This document shows positions 22,080 through 35,482 of a stretch of DNA of 64,000 nucleotides, in pieces. The DNA lies in contig NC_088305.1 in assembly GCF_032854445.1 (NCBI RefSeq), forward strand, positions 16,665,717 through 16,729,716. The letters run 5' to 3'. This DNA is from Liolophura sinensis. Lineage: Eukaryota; Mollusca; Polyplacophora; Chitonida; Chitonidae. Below the pieces are notes generated by a model. It did no database searches. It was not told the DNA's origin and saw only the letters and a program-made list of their open reading frames with translations. Each line of letters opens with the position of its first letter. Positions within the stretch are counted from its first letter, which is position 1. The position numbers were made by a program, and so were the translations under genes.

Positions 22080-23430
22080 ACTTTTGTTTTTGTCTTCAGT
22101 AATATGTAGGAGAAAAATAGAAAACTTTATGTTTTGCCTTCAGTAATACGTAAGAGAAAAACAGACGACATTATTTTTTTGTCTTCAATAATATGTAGGA
22201 GGAAAAATGGACAACTGTGTGTTTTGTCTTCAGTAATACGTAAGAGAAAAACAGACGACATTATTTTTTTGTCTTCAATAATATGTAGGAGGAAAAATGG
22301 ACAACTGTGTGTTTTGTCTTCAGTAATACGTAAGAGAAAAACAGACGACATTATTTTTTTGTCTTCAATAATATGTAGGAGGAAAAATGGACAACCGTGT
22401 GTTTTGTCTTCAGTAATACGTAAGAGAAAAACAGACGACATTATTTTTTTGTCTTCAATAATATGTAGGAGGAAAAATGGACAACTGTGTGTTTTGTCTT
22501 CAGTAATACGTAAGAGAAAAACAGACGACATTATTTTTTTGTCTTCAGTAATATGTAGGAGGAAAAATGGACAACTGTGTGTTTTGTCTTCAGTAATACG
22601 TAAGAGAAAAACAGACGACATTATTTTTTTGTCTTTAATAATATGTAGGAGGAAAAATGGACAACTGTGTGTTTTGTCTTCAGTAATACGTAAGCGAAAA
22701 ACAGACGACATTATTTTTTTGTCTTCAATAATATGTAGGAGGAAAAATGGACAACTGTGTGTTTTGTCTTCAGTAATACGTAAGAGAAAAACAGACGACA
22801 TTATTTTTTTGTCTTCAATAATATGTAGGAGGAAAAATGGACAACTGTGTGTTTTGTCTTCAGTAATACGTAAGAGAAAAACAGACGACATTATTTTTTT
22901 GTCTTCAATAATATGTAGGAGGAAAAATGGACAACTGTGTGTTTTGTCTTCAGTAATACGTAAGAGAAAAACAGACGACATTATTTTTTTGTCTTTAATA
23001 ATATGTAGGAGGAAAAATGGACAACTGTGTGTTTTGTCTTCAGTAATACGTAAGAGAAAAACAGACGACATTATTTTTTTGTCTTCAATAATATGTAGGA
23101 GGAAAAATGGACAACTGTGTGTTTTGTCTTCAGTAATACGTAAGAGAAAAACAGACGACATTATTTTTTTGTCTTTAATAATATGTAGGAGGAAAAATGG
23201 ACAACTGTGTGTTTTGTCTTCAGTAATACGTAAGAGAAAAACAGACGACATTATTTTTTGTCTTCAGTAATATGTAGGAGGAAAATGAACAACTGTGTGT
23301 TTTGTCTTCAGTAATACGTAAGAGAAAAACAGACGACATTATTTTTTTGTCTTCAATAACATGTAGGAGAAAAATGGACAACTGTGTGTTTTGTCTTCAG
23401 AAACATGTAGAAGAAAAACGAATTTATTCT
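22080..23430. repeat. 90-bp minisatellite made of two ~45-bp halves
   Basis: About 15 copies of a 90-bp unit. Half A is 'gtcttcagtaatacgtaaga' plus 'gaaaaacagacgacattatt'; half B is 'gtcttcaataatatgtagga' plus 'ggaaaaatggacaactgtgt'. The halves are diverged from one another, while whole units are almost identical apart from a few single-base variants, so the array was amplified or homogenised recently as a dimer. The unit is 30 codons, giving open frames of about 375 codons on both strands. Edge units at 22080-22135 and 23390-23430 are degenerate. I regard it as non-coding. Confidence 0.9.
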
Positions 23431-23820
23431 TTTTAATAGTTCAAGGACTCAAGCGGACAACAGTTTTTACGTTACGATGTGTTCTGTTTTCAAAATGAAG
23501 CCAAACAATACTTCATGTAATCTAAAATTTATCTGATAAAAAGCTGTCAGTTAGAAACTGCCATATATAAGTTTCCACCTGACCTTCAGACAGGCATTCC
23601 TGTAGTCATTTCAGTGTCTTGTTGATTGCCCATTTGGGCTGGGCACCGACGATTCGGCGTGGTATCCTCATTAAGACTGCAAAAGCCCGAGTTTATTGGT
23701 TCAACTCCAGGATCAAAATATGTGCAAGAACATTAATGTTGTTCCGAGTCAGATCGGCTGTCGACACCTTTACAGCATTATGACATGCTTTGTCCTGTTG
23801 AATGACATATTTAAGAGCAG

Positions 23821-24003
23821 CTTCTTTTGGCTTCCTCTCCGGCCGTAAGTGGGAAGGTATGACAGCAGTCTGCAGGTGGTCGTGGATTTGCACCGGACTC
23901 TGCCCGGTTTTCTCCCACCATAATGCTGGCCGCCGTCGTATAAGTGAGATATTCTTGAGTACGGCGTAAAACACTAATCAAACAAATAAGTAAATAAATA
24001 TTT
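23821..24003 (+). mobile_element. SINE family 1 copy
   Basis: Body and tail: 'cttcctctccggccgtaagt', 'ctctgcccggttttctccca', 'ccataatgctggccgccgtc' and 'agtacggcgtaaaacacta', ending in an AAATAAATA-type tail. The head is not recognised. Confidence 0.85.
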
Positions 24004-27000
24004 AAGAACAGCATGATCCCTATATATAATAGTAGTAACATGTTGGCAGAAGTCTTGAAGGTACACGTATGAGCTATGGTTGTAACTGAGCGTTCCCTTT
24101 GCACGACCCTGCCACGAGCGTGTGGAAGTAGTGGTGGCATGAGTTCTAAAATCGCTGGCTACACGAGTGTGACTTGCAATAGTCCAAGCGCCGGTCTGTT
24201 CTGTAAGCTCGTGATTCTGAGTTGCATAGAATCAATTTGTGTGAAAATGTACAGCCGCAACGGTTTAAAATGAAAATGTAAGCTTTTTTTTGACCCCAAA
24301 CCGTATATGATCGTGAACAATTCCTAGTTGGATTCAATGTGTTTTGTGTAAATGGTGAGGATAAACTGCAAACTGCACGATATTACTTTTACTTGAATGA
24401 TTACATCTTTCATTATGATATTTCACATCATGTGAATGGTTATTGTTATGAAAAGTTGTGCGCCCTTGTTAGCACACCTGTACACTTTTATGGCTGTTTG
24501 TGGAAAATATTAAAGGGTAATCCTCATTAAATTCGAGCACGGCGTACATACCAATCAAATTAGTAAAGTAATTTATTAAATTCGATCCTTCTCAGTTATC
24601 AGACGGTATATCCAAGATTTGACTGATTCAAATAACATCTGTATAACAGACTGTGAGTAATACATGACTAGCCTCAGTGAACATGAAGAAAACTTTACAC
24701 TGTCCAAATGGCCCTACCTATAGTTACGCAAATAAGACAAAGGCTAGCTGTTGCATTTCCTTGTAAAGGCAAAATTTACACCAAGAAAAAAGTTAAATAC
24801 CCCTGTCGTCTTTATTTCAAATGTTGTAGTCTACATTGTAAACAAATAAAAAAAATAATGCACAAATGGAATAAATACACATGCTGAAGAAAGGTATCTT
24901 AAAGACTTAAAAACCAGAGTCCATACTGGCACTGGAATTCATCTAGCTGTCAAACAAGATATAAACCCACACTTTCAGCATTGTTGACAGTATAAATGCT
25001 GATAAATACTGCGAGGAATTAACAACTGGGCAGTTTACTTCTTTATACACCGGATAACATCACACATACAATTGTCACGCGCAAACAGTCCCTCAATAGT
25101 GCCACACCCGAGCGGACAAACCTGACAGCCCCGTGCACCGGCTGGTCAAGTAAACATTAAAATGATCATCCGTGAATAACCTGGAATGGACGTTAAGTTA
25201 ACAAACACATCAAGCTGAAATATCATGCACAGTAAAGAATTATTGCTATCTGTCACTGTTTTCATAAAAGAATATAATGATTTTCATACACTCTCCAAAT
25301 GATGGTACAGAATTCAGAGCAGCCATATCACTTGCACCACAGCTCTAGCGATAGTTCATCTACGAACGGAGATTATTATTATGCGTAAAGCGCAGAGCAT
25401 TAGCAACGGGTACAGTATATACTGCAAAGATGGCGGCAATATACATCATTATAATAACAGTAAAATATGAATTCTTGACGAAGGGGGAACGTGCCTGTAA
25501 TTTTCTCAACTATTTAGCTCTTTTATATAGTTTCCACGTCTGTATTTCAATGTCAGCATTGTCTGAAATATCAGCTATATGACATAAGTAAAGGTAATCT
25601 TTAACATAGTGCAGATGAGGCTGACATAATTTTGTTACAGATGTAATTTAAGACGTACAGCATGGAGAGTAAAAAAAAAACACAGCAACGACGACAGTGT
25701 GATAACTAGCAAATAGTGAAATACCACCTCTGTTCAGTTTACCACAGTCTGTGTTTTTTCTGACTTCGTGCAAATGTTTATTTATTTTATGAATATTTTA
25801 CGCTGTACGCAAGAATATTTCATGTAAATGCATAGAAATCTGCATATTACACGTCCCCTAGCGCTTAGGCAGAATTATGTAAAAATGCAGTTATGTTAAT
25901 TGCAATTTATTAAACGTCGCTGATCTAGAATTACGAAGTTATAAAGTGGTGTAATGTCATCACAAGATGGCTTGTAGGTATTGAAATACATCTGTGCAAG
26001 TAGCATGGATACTGTTTTTTTCCTACATTTTTAAAATTTTATTTATTGTATGCATTAAATGCAAGATATTGTGTGTCACATACATCTAACCTGACAAGAG
26101 CAGCCGATCAATGCCATGTTAAACGGTGTCTGTAGGCTTCGACACATCAGACACAAATGAGCAGCATACAATGAAGGTTTTACAAAACGCCATCAATATA
26201 ATACACAATATCCACATCGGAAAACGGGAAAAATCATGTAGGTAAACAGCAACAAAAGTAGTGACGGTATTCCACCCTGTCTAACATCACTCGTGACACG
26301 GAATTGCTGGCAACAAATCCGGCTTGGGTCATGCCAAAGACTATAAAAATGGCACTTGTTGCTCCCTTGTTGTCACTGAGAAGTTAGAGTAAGGACAGTG
26401 TCAGTAAAATGTGACTGTGGGGTGTCATGCCTGGTGTTTTCAGCGTGATATTTCAGCGGTGGCTGTACTTTGGCGTCATGGGCTCGCCTTGCCACAAGAT
26501 GTACACCAGATGTATTGTGTTGTAATTATGCGGCCTATCATAGAATTTCAGTTCTGCTGTACAAATCGATGAGAGTTTTATAACTCATATTTTATAATAC
26601 ATTATCCATAGAAAAGAAGGTCGCATTTGGTTTACTCGACTTATAATTGGCTTTCAATGTATCGTATTCAATGTATGTGTGTGCTATCCGTAAGCAATCG
26701 TTGCATTGTGGAAAACTTTGTACTCCTTCATTTGACTGTTATCTCTGCGGTCGACAAGTTTACACCAGTGACGGATTTCCCTTTATAATTCTCTTAATTG
26801 AGAATTAATTGAGACGTTGGTGACAGTTAATCATCAATTAGGAGTCAATGTTGTTTTGACACGAAACTAATTGCGCCACGGTTCTTCATCCTGTTTCTGC
26901 CCGTGATCCGTGCAGATATTTGTATTTATTCGTAACGTAGTTGTGTATTTTAAGGCCTTATACACATGAACGTCAGCATAAATTATTGCATGTCTTTATT

Positions 27001-28160
27001 GTTTTTAGCTGTAAACAACGATCAAGAGTTCACACTGGGCCTGTGGGCGGTACGTGTTCTCCTGTCATGGGTTTTCAGTTCAAGAGATTCAGTTGATGAA
27101 TGGTTAACCTTTCACATCTTTAATGGATTTACTTGCCCCAGTTTAAATTGAGTGTTATGACTCAGCAAACAGTGTTAATGCTATTGTGAAAGAGTGCTTA
27201 AAATACAATTTTGATTTTCACTATTATAGTTATGACGCGCCGTTTACGTTGTGCGATTGTCAAATCGACCCGTCCTGATCGACTACAGTCCCACGAAACA
27301 AGTCGTACACTATCTCATACGATATTAACATTAGCAAAAATCGCATCGTCTAAATCCGGCTTATAAAATGGGCAAGTATAGCCAACAAATCGCATGGTGT
27401 GAATCCGGCCTATGAAATGGACCAGTATAGTCGGCAGGTCACGTGGTGTGAATCCGGCCTATGAAATGGACAACTATGGTCGACTAGTCGCATCGTGTGA
27501 ATGCGGCTTATGAAATGGATAAGTATAGTCGGAAAGTCGAGCCAGGTACAAGGCACTATATTTAAAGAGCCTGTTACATGTATATGCTTGGCTAGGAGCG
27601 TGTCTTTTACTGCATTTTAATCGCTTGGGCACAAGACATGCCACCAAACTAAATACAGTGAAAGCAATTATATTTAGTTAGACCGACCTTGTCAGATTTT
27701 GTCAAACCTGCTAAATTTAGTCAAATCAAAGTGGAGAAACTTACATAAAGACCATGCTATTTTGTGTGCTTTAACAAGGGGATTTTGTTTTTGTAAATGA
27801 TGTTTTATCTTCGCCAGAAGACAATGCCTCCGGTTGACTTGATGTTGTTAACGAAATCTTTTCAAAGCTTTTGTTCTCCTTGTCACAATTAATTAAAGTA
27901 ATTTAATTTAATACTTTACTTTTTTAGGCTTGTACACAGCCCGAGGGCCACGAAGGTCTTCTCCTGTGTGCGTGTTCACAAAAGTAAGCATCAATAAAAA
28001 TATGCATAGATTACTGACATAAAGCGTTTATTATGTCCTACACAGTGGACAAGATGTCCAAATACTTTAATGTTATCCCCGAGGTAAATTACGCATGGAA
28101 TTCATTCCAAACCGTAATGTGACATTATATTCAATATAAACATATAAAAGCATACAGCAA
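24004..28160. other. Long stretch with no recognised gene
   Basis: AT-rich DNA with only short open frames and no convincing pair of splice sites. A SINE family 1 fragment lies at about 25770-25825 ('tttacgctgtacgcaagaat' with 'atttcatg'), and a four-copy repeat at 27335-27545 is listed separately. Confidence 0.5.
27335..27545. repeat. ~60-bp tandem repeat, 3-4 copies
   Basis: Copies share 'tgtgaatccggcctatgaaa', 'tggacaagtatagtcgg' and 'tcgcatggtg', with a shifted first copy. No coding function is evident. Confidence 0.75.
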
Positions 28161-28163
28161 CAT

Positions 28164-28470
28164 GGGGCATCCCTGGCCTGCTGGTTAGCGTACTAACGCA
28201 GCACAATGTATATGTAATTATATAAATAGGCTCAGTTGGTTACCGCGCTAGCGCAGCCTTATGACCCAGAAGCCTCTCACCAATGCAGTCGCTGTGAGTC
28301 CAGCTCATGGTGGCTTCCTATCCTGCCGTAAGACCAATCTGCGGATGTTCGTAGGTTTCCCGTGGGCTCTGCCAGGTTTTATCCCACCAAAATGCTGGCC
28401 GCCGTCATATAAGTGAAATATGCTTGAGTACGGCGTAAAACACCAATCAAATAAATAAATAAATCTAAAT
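28164..28470 (+). mobile_element. SINE family 1, full length with doubled head
   Basis: Two tRNA-like heads occur in a row: 'ggcctgctggttagcgtact' at about 28171 and 'ggctcagttggttaccgcgc' at about 28229. The usual body ('cagtcgctgtgagtccagct', 'ctgccaggttttatcccacc') and tail ('acggcgtaaaacaccaatca') ending in AAATAAATAAATAAAT follow. Confidence 0.8.
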
Positions 28471-29935
28471 AGTAACACAGGGTAAAACACAGCATTTGAC
28501 ATGATAGCATTTAAATTAACAAAACACCATGCGTACATCAAGCATTTTACTCGACTGACGGTTCAGTGCCAAAGGGCCTGGTACGGCAAGGCAGAGAATC
28601 GGCCCCTGAAAGTTACGATAAGAAAGTGTAAATTTAAAAATCCCAGCACAATTCTGTAAATTTTCGAATGGGAAGTATAAAGTTCAAAATTAACAGAACG
28701 AAGGTCAACCTTAACCAGAAAGAGGATTCTACTGAAACGTTCATGTGTGTATTTCTAGGTGCTGTCAAAATTTAGTTTTGATTAACGTTTGTCTTCGCAT
28801 GTAAAACATAAACTTTATGTGATCAGTTTTGCCATATGTTGGATAGCTTAAAACACATATTTCTGCCTAACTCTGTCAGGCAGCCTGCACCGTACAGTGA
28901 ATTAACGAAATAAGGGTGGATACCACGTTTCACATCCAGGAAGAGTTATAATTTATGTCTTTTTCCTTTCTTTGTGTGAGTAAAGATTTAGGCCATTTGG
29001 GTTTAAATAAGTGTAATAAGGAATTAGAACGGATAATTCTTAACGTATGATGTTACGTAACGTGTGGCAACTATAGTGAAACCATACGTGAATCCTTGTT
29101 GTTCTAGCTATCATTAATATTAACATGCGGAGCGGAAGTATAAGACTGTAACTGAAAGTTACATTTCTTATATATTTTTTAATTGACTGGTGCAGAGCTC
29201 AATAGTTTTTTTTTCAGAAAGTTACAATTGCGGTGGTGTGATTTTCCCCATTCTACAGTGTGACTGGAGCACGCAACCATTTATTAATATTTTAACCAAA
29301 ACATCGCTCCATTGCTTGTTTGGGGCTTTATAAGTCGCATGCTTGTCATAAAATAGGAAAAGTCCATAGTGTTATAATGCGAGGTTTAGACTACATACAT
29401 GTACACACACATATTGTAACCCGGCCTTCATCATTCTTACCCACGACATAAACCGGTTCAAGGGAAACCCTAAATTACGGTTATGGCTCTTATAGCTACC
29501 GAAAACGATATTCAACGCAAGGAATTACCTATCAGTTAATGTTAATGTATTTATTAATGACCTTCACCGACGGATAATCGATATATAGAGTGTAAACCAC
29601 CCATCATTGCACATGCTTCTCTGCAAGGACATAACTAGCCACGATATACATTAATCAACATGCAGCGCTACGTATATTTTCCCTAAGGAATACCCTGAAG
29701 TTATTTACGTTGCTTCAACATGCGTACTTAATAAATAACACAGAAGTTTTCTAAGACTGGATGACAAGAAAATTATAATGTAATAATGGATTATGTACAT
29801 TGTGAACGTAAATTAAAAATAGAATACCAAAATAAAGTTTGAATACAGTGAAAGCCGTCAGTGTGCACATTTCTACGCGCACAGACAGTTACATATACGT
29901 ACTGTTTAGGAACATAGCTATATAGCGCATCTGAG
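28471..29935. other. No recognised feature
   Basis: AT-rich sequence with short open frames only. Nothing was recognised on either strand. Confidence 0.45.
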
Positions 29936-30095
29936 GGCCTACGTGGCCGAGGTGGTTAGAACGCCAGCACGGCGCAATTTCCCCGGACTCTGCCCGTTTT
30001 TCTCCCACCATAATGCTGGCCGCCATCCAATAAGCGATATATTCATGAGTTCGGCGTAAAACTACGAATCAAATAAAGTAAATAAATATAGAGCG
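29936..30095 (+). mobile_element. SINE family 1 copy with internal deletion
   Basis: The head 'gtggccgaggtggttagaac' is joined directly to the late body 'ccggactctgcccgtttttc' and tail, so the middle (about 80 bp) is missing. It helps to define the head and tail as one element. Confidence 0.8.
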
Positions 30096-30482
30096 CATCT
30101 AATTGGATCATGACACATGATTTTCTTTCACCGAGCCCCAAGCTATCATTGCTGCTGTGTGCGTCACTAGGTATATGTAGGAGTGGCGAGTTAACGTAGT
30201 TTATCACAAAAATAGTTTTCACGTTGACGGGACATAAAACATATTTGCATAAGAAGGAAATGTATCAGTCTAATCACAGTATGTAAAAAACAGATGCCTC
30301 ATTTCATCATGTTTAGATTAAATGTAGAACAGATGAAACACACCTTTGAAAAAGTAAACAGGATGTGATTAGCTTTCAAGCATGTAAACTATTGTTATTT
30401 TGGCATGGATCTTCACAAACTTTAGATATGTATTCATTCTCTTAAAAAGCTGAAGCCAAGAGCACATTAGAGCGGTCGTTCA

Positions 30483-30905
30483 TCTTAATCAAATCGAGCG
30501 GGTTTCAACATGGCTTTTATTGTCGTTCTGTGTATTTTAGGGTGTAAAGTCTTTTTTAGCTGCCATCCTGCCGTTTTTTGGTGTACAGGTGCATGCTTGG
30601 TATCAAAATGCTGAAAATTGTCTAAGCTTTGGGCAGGTGTGAGTTTTAATGATGAAAGTTTGAAATTCTGGGCGAGAGGACGCAAGGAGACAGGTGGTGA
30701 TGAGGCTGCAAGTGACGTCCCCTTGTCGTTGCTAGGCACCCCTCCCAGCTGCCGGCATAGAAAGATTGTGACGGTCAACCTATGTCAAGATTTTTATGGC
30801 TTCTTTCTCACAGGCTGGGCCAGGTATGCACCAAAGCTTATTGGCCATGGAATGTTTGGGACTGAGCTAAACGTGAACATTGTCCCTTATGGAAAACTAA
30901 TGTCC
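30483..30905 (-). repeat. Dispersed repeat R4
   Basis: Diverged, oppositely oriented copy of 50130-50595. The minus strand reads GTSLAASSPPVSLRPLAQNF and HAPVHQK, matched at the other locus by GTSLAASSLPHTLCPLTQNF and HAPVHQK. Similarity continues outside the frame ('gcaccaaagcttattggcca', 'tggaatgtttgggactgagc'), so this is a repeat with a chance or relic frame. Its class is unknown. Confidence 0.65.
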
Positions 30906-31325
30906 CTTATCACATGGCTTACCTCTCTTATCACATGGCTTACCTCCCTTGTCACAAGTCTTACACCCTATATCGCAAAACTGACATCCACAGGGCTTAC
31001 ATCCTTGCCACATGGCTTACATCCTTGCGACAAGGCTTACATCCTTTGCCATAAGGCTTACATCCTTTGCCACAAAGCTTACATCCTTTGCCACAAGGCT
31101 TACATCCCTTACTACACGGTTTACATTTTTTTACCACATAGCTTACATCCCTCATCACAAGGTTATATTCTTTACCAAAATATTTACATCCCTTTGCACA
31201 AGGTTGACATCCCTTACCACAAAGCTTACATTCTTTACCAAAACATTTACATCCCTTAGCACAAGGTTGACATCCCTTACCACAAAGCTTACATTCTTTA
31301 CCACATGGCCTACATCTCTAACATC
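30905..31325. repeat. 18-bp minisatellite adjoining R4
   Basis: Units such as 'cttacatcccttaccacaag' and 'cttacatcctttgccacaag' with an 18-bp period. It begins exactly at the end of R4, whose terminal 'gtcccttatggaaaactaat' resembles the unit. The minus strand of the array encodes repeated CGKGCKPC-like hexapeptides broken by stops. A related array lies at 37170-37350. Confidence 0.8.
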
Positions 31326-32400
31326 TCTTTCACTTTGTTTTTTTCTTGCATAATTAGGGGTTCAAACCATTCACGCTTAATTCCCTATTGTGTCTGTTAG
31401 GATTATTTGTTTTTATTATTATTATTCTCGGCAAAACTGTGGCGCCTTTCTAGCGAAAACGGTTAGGCAAAAGATTATGAAATTTTAGTATGTTTATCTG
31501 CATACCTTGAAGTTGTACATCGAAAATTTTGGGCCGATATGATCACTTGACTTGGCGGCCATATTGGATTTTGTTCAAAACTAAAAATCTTCTTCTGGAA
31601 AACGGCTGATGGGATTGATGTGAAATTTAAACTGCAGTTGCACTAAGCCTAGGTACATTCAGGCTGTACTTGAAAACTTCGTGCGTTGAAAATTGTAGAA
31701 GCTCGCTATTGGGTGAATATGTCATGTGACCTAAAAATTCGTTTTTTGCTAATAACTTCTACATTTTTTACAGATGATGTCGTACAAATAGTCCTGCCTG
31801 ATGTAGTTTTCGACGCTGGGTCCAGATATGCTAATTTCGGGAAACCGGAAGTGACGTCATCAAAATTGAAAATGTGAATATCTTTATAACCAATGAAGCT
31901 GGAGTCGCAGTCTTAAGGCCTAAAATCATCCCAAGGCATGAAGAGAAATTTGACGTAAACAGAAGTGACGTCAGCAAACCGAAAGTAGTACATCCGAAAA
32001 CGAAAATGCCTATTTTTACAAGTTTTAAAACTGAAAAATTTTTGTGGCTAAATTAGCTTGGCAGAAATGCGTGAAATTTAACTAGGTAGTACGAGTGGGG
32101 ATTGTCTTTTATACGAACAAAAGATTAGGTGTTCCAGGTTACGTGACCCAGCCGCCATGTTGGGTTGCTACTAAAAGATTTGGGAAGCATTTTTTTTCTG
32201 AACTTAACATCCGATTGACCTGAAATTTCCTACATGAAACAACTGTTGCCTGTGAATGATTTTGACAGAGGCAGAAAGCGATATGTCAGGAAAAAACCGG
32301 ATACGGAAGTGACGTCATCTCAAATAAAAAATTTTGAATTTGAGTCTTCTAAAAATGCTACCTGACGTAATTTGATGTCCTGATGACGATTCTGGTCTTA
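31326..32400. repeat. Degenerate repeat region with recurring 'gaagtgacgtca'
   Basis: 'gaagtgacgtca' occurs at about 31849, 31962 and 32306, and 'ggcggccatattgga' (about 31553) pairs with 'cagccgccatgttgggt' (about 32150). Phrases such as 'gatgtgaaatttaaact' and 'cctgaaatttcctacatg' recur. This looks like old tandem or dispersed repeats of about 400-600 bp; no gene was recognised. Confidence 0.4.
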
Positions 32401-33565
32401 TTTTACTCCACTAGTACATATTTTTTTCGCAAATTGCGATCAAAGTGCGAAAAGTTGCAATTTCCCCCATTTTAGGAAGACACGTGATACAAAACAGCTA
32501 TAGCTGCAAAGCTGAAAATGGCTGAGTGCAAATGGCTATGTGTGTACTCTGTGTGTGCGGAAAATCTTTCAAATGGCTTATTAAAAGGGGGAGTTGCAGT
32601 GCTTGAATAATTTTTCAAGGGCTGATTTAGCTGATTTGGCACTTTGACGTCCTTATGTTATACCATGTATTATAAATGCGTTTATGTCCAAGATGAAAGT
32701 AGAAATGTTGACAGCCAGCTGTCGTAAATTGCGATCGAAGTGCGAAAAGTCGCATTTTGCGCCATTTTTGCAAATGACTATAGAAAACTGTTAAAGCTGT
32801 AAATCTGAAGATCGCCCAATGAATAGTGATATACATGTTCTTTATGTGTGCTAAAAATCTTTGAGCTACCACCCAACATACAGCATCTGCAAGGAGGTCA
32901 CAAAAGGGCTGTAGCTGTAAGCTGATTATCACTGAGTGCAAAGCGCTATATATGTACACTACGTGTTCTGAACATCGTTGACCTGTGTTGAAAAAGAGGG
33001 GACATTGCACGCCTTCAAATATTGTCCAAAGCTGGATATACTCTGTTTGGCACAATACATGACACAAAATTGTTATAGCTGTAAGGCTGAAAATTACTGA
33101 GTGCAAAGGGCTATATGTGTACTGTATGTGTACGGAAAATCGTCGAGGTGTCTTAATAAATGTGGGAGTTGCAGTGCTTGAAATATTTTCCAAAGGCTGA
33201 TTTACTATATTTGGCATTTTGACGTCCCCATGTTATATAATGCATTTTAAATGCGTTTATGACCAGGATGATGGTGGAAATGTTGACAGCATGCTATCCG
33301 ACGTAGTTTGACGTCCTGACCATGAATCGGTGCTTGTTTCTTTAGTGTGACTTATAATTTTGTTTTGCAAACTTGCTATCAAAGTGCCAAAAAGCGCAAT
33401 TTACACCATGTTTCGGAAGTCTCGTGACAGAATGACCATAGCTGTAAAGCTGAATATCACTGAGTGCAAAGCGCTATATATGTACTCAACGTGTGCTGAA
33501 CATCGTTTAGCTGTGTTGAAAAAGCGGGGACATGCCCTCCTTCAAATATTGTCCAAAGCATGATC
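32400..33565. repeat. Degenerate long-unit tandem repeat
   Basis: Recurring phrases: 'attgcgatcaaagtgcgaaa', 'cactgagtgcaaagcgctat', 'gttgacagc.agct', 'catgttatac' and 'aaatgcgttta'. Blocks of roughly 100-300 bp repeat about five times with substantial divergence and partial units. No coding signal. Confidence 0.6.
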
Positions 33566-34754
33566 ATGGTCTTATTTTATTTTCCGGCGATGTGTATTTT
33601 TTGAATTTAGAAATATTGTAAGTATGCCACCTCAAGTAGTTCGGAGCCCTTGTGACACTGCTAATATCCTTGTACATTTTTCTGGTTTATTCATAGAATA
33701 TTATATGAATGTGCGTGTTCATAGTTTTTTGACAGTCAAGAGTGGGATGCTTTTAAGAACTATACAGCGACATTGAACCTGTCGCAATTCACCAAGTACT
33801 TAGCGAACTGTACACTTCCTGCCGTTTCTAGTGCACAGGGATCCACTTCTATGATATATGCGCCGATACATGCACAACCGGCCCTACTGGCTTGAACCCC
33901 GGCACCGCTGTTCCCGACAACTATTTTTATCATTGTATCCATACATTGCTGTTATGTTAAAGATGCCGACTTCACTATTATAACCGGTATGTTACGCACC
34001 ACGTCTTTAAATATTGTAATATATTTTTTTTATTTGCTCTTGAGATTACCAGATAGTCATTGTCTGACCTACATTATTCCCTTTGTGTACGTTATAGCCT
34101 GCACTGTAATTCGGTCGAGCGTTCTGGAAGCTTCGGCGTTTATGAGTTTTGTGTCATTGTAAATAGAGTATACTTGCTGGAAATGTGTACCAGTGTTGTA
34201 AACATGTTTACGATCAAACCATCCTGACTTTCCTTTACGTTAGCCTATAAATGCTAGTTGCGAAGCTTACAGTTATGTACTTAAGTTCACTTGAGAGCCG
34301 TAATGTTTGTTGTCATTCACTATGCAGGATTTTACTGGGTTGGGCGATATCGGCTTTCACGCCATTCATCATTCGTCATTTTTCCTCCATTTTCTGTACG
34401 TAGCACTTTAAAAGCTTGTGTTTCGCCAAATGTTATTGTTTTAAACATTATTTAGGAGCTTGTATCGCTCATTGTCTTTTTACGTCATTAAATACATATC
34501 ATCCCTGTTACCCTGTAAGTGACTTTGTGTATACTTCCGAGGAGTGAAATATTCCTCCCCATCACAGACACTTCTGTCAACCAGTCCGCCCTGAGAAGTT
34601 ACACCTTCACAGGCAGTTGGGGATCATCCATCGTCCGCGTGCCAGCGCTCACTACTGCGCCCACTGACGTACATACCTAGGAATGTATATTTTTGTAATT
34701 ATTTGTATTGTTTTGTTCATTATTACCACTTGCATTATTTGTCCATTTTGCATG
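33566..34754. other. No recognised gene
   Basis: A 60-codon minus-strand frame at 33760-33942 was considered, but no splice context or family match was found. The remainder has only short frames. Confidence 0.4.
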
Positions 34755-34925
34755 CTAGCTCCGGCCGTATATGGGAAGGCCTGTCAGCAACCTGCGGATG
34801 GTCGTGGGTTTCCCGGGCTGTGCCTGGTTTCCTCCCACCATAATGCTAGCTGCCGTCGTATAAGTGGAATATTCTTGAGTACGGCGTAAAACACCAATTA
34901 AATAAATCAATAAGTAAATAAATTT
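34755..34925 (+). mobile_element. SINE family 1 copy
   Basis: Body and tail: 'gctccggccgtatatgggaa', 'cagcaacctgcggatggtcg', 'tcctcccaccataatgctag' and 'acggcgtaaaacaccaatta', with AAATAAAT at the end. Confidence 0.85.
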
Positions 34926-35482
34926 GTCTATTTTGTTTGTCTGTTCAGGCGTCTTCGTGTTTCTTTGTTTGATTTTGTAAACGGCCTATCACTGATCTGA
35001 GAGTTGAACAAGCCAGTTGTTTCTCATCTTTACCTTTACACATACCCAACTATTTTTCTTAGAAATCCTTTCGGTATTATCAGAGATAAAAAAGAACACT
35101 ACTGTCTCGTGTGGAGACTGGAATTGTTTTCAAGACTTTGCAGTAGACACATTTAACGATCAGAAATAATATCAAAAAGACAAGACTTGAACTTCTAGAC
35201 GCCGAGTTAAGGATTTGTCTGACAGACATTTGGGGGTATCACAACTCCCACAACCCGACGGTTCACCCGGCGGCAAAACACCAGTACAGGACTGAAGCAA
35301 AGTCGCCTAGATTATTTTCAAATTTCTGAAGATGTAGATCCATTAGGAGCACAGGCGCATATAAGTATTTCTTATCGTTCTGGTCATTATTTAACCAAAC
35401 TAAATGTTTGCCAAACACAGAAAGAACGAGGTCGTGAATACTGAAGATTTAACACTTCTTTATTGACTGACGAGGATTATGT
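34926..35482. other. No recognised feature
   Basis: Nothing beyond short frames was recognised between the two SINEs. Confidence 0.4.

Noticed and set aside
22127-23270. Frames of about 375 codons on both strands of the 90-bp array
   Set aside because: Unit length is divisible by three and units are nearly identical, so open frames persist without selection; no start context, splice signals or family match.
33760-33942. 60-codon minus frame starting MDTMIKIVVGNSGAG
   Set aside because: No family match, no splice partner and no repeat of it elsewhere in the window; length is compatible with chance.
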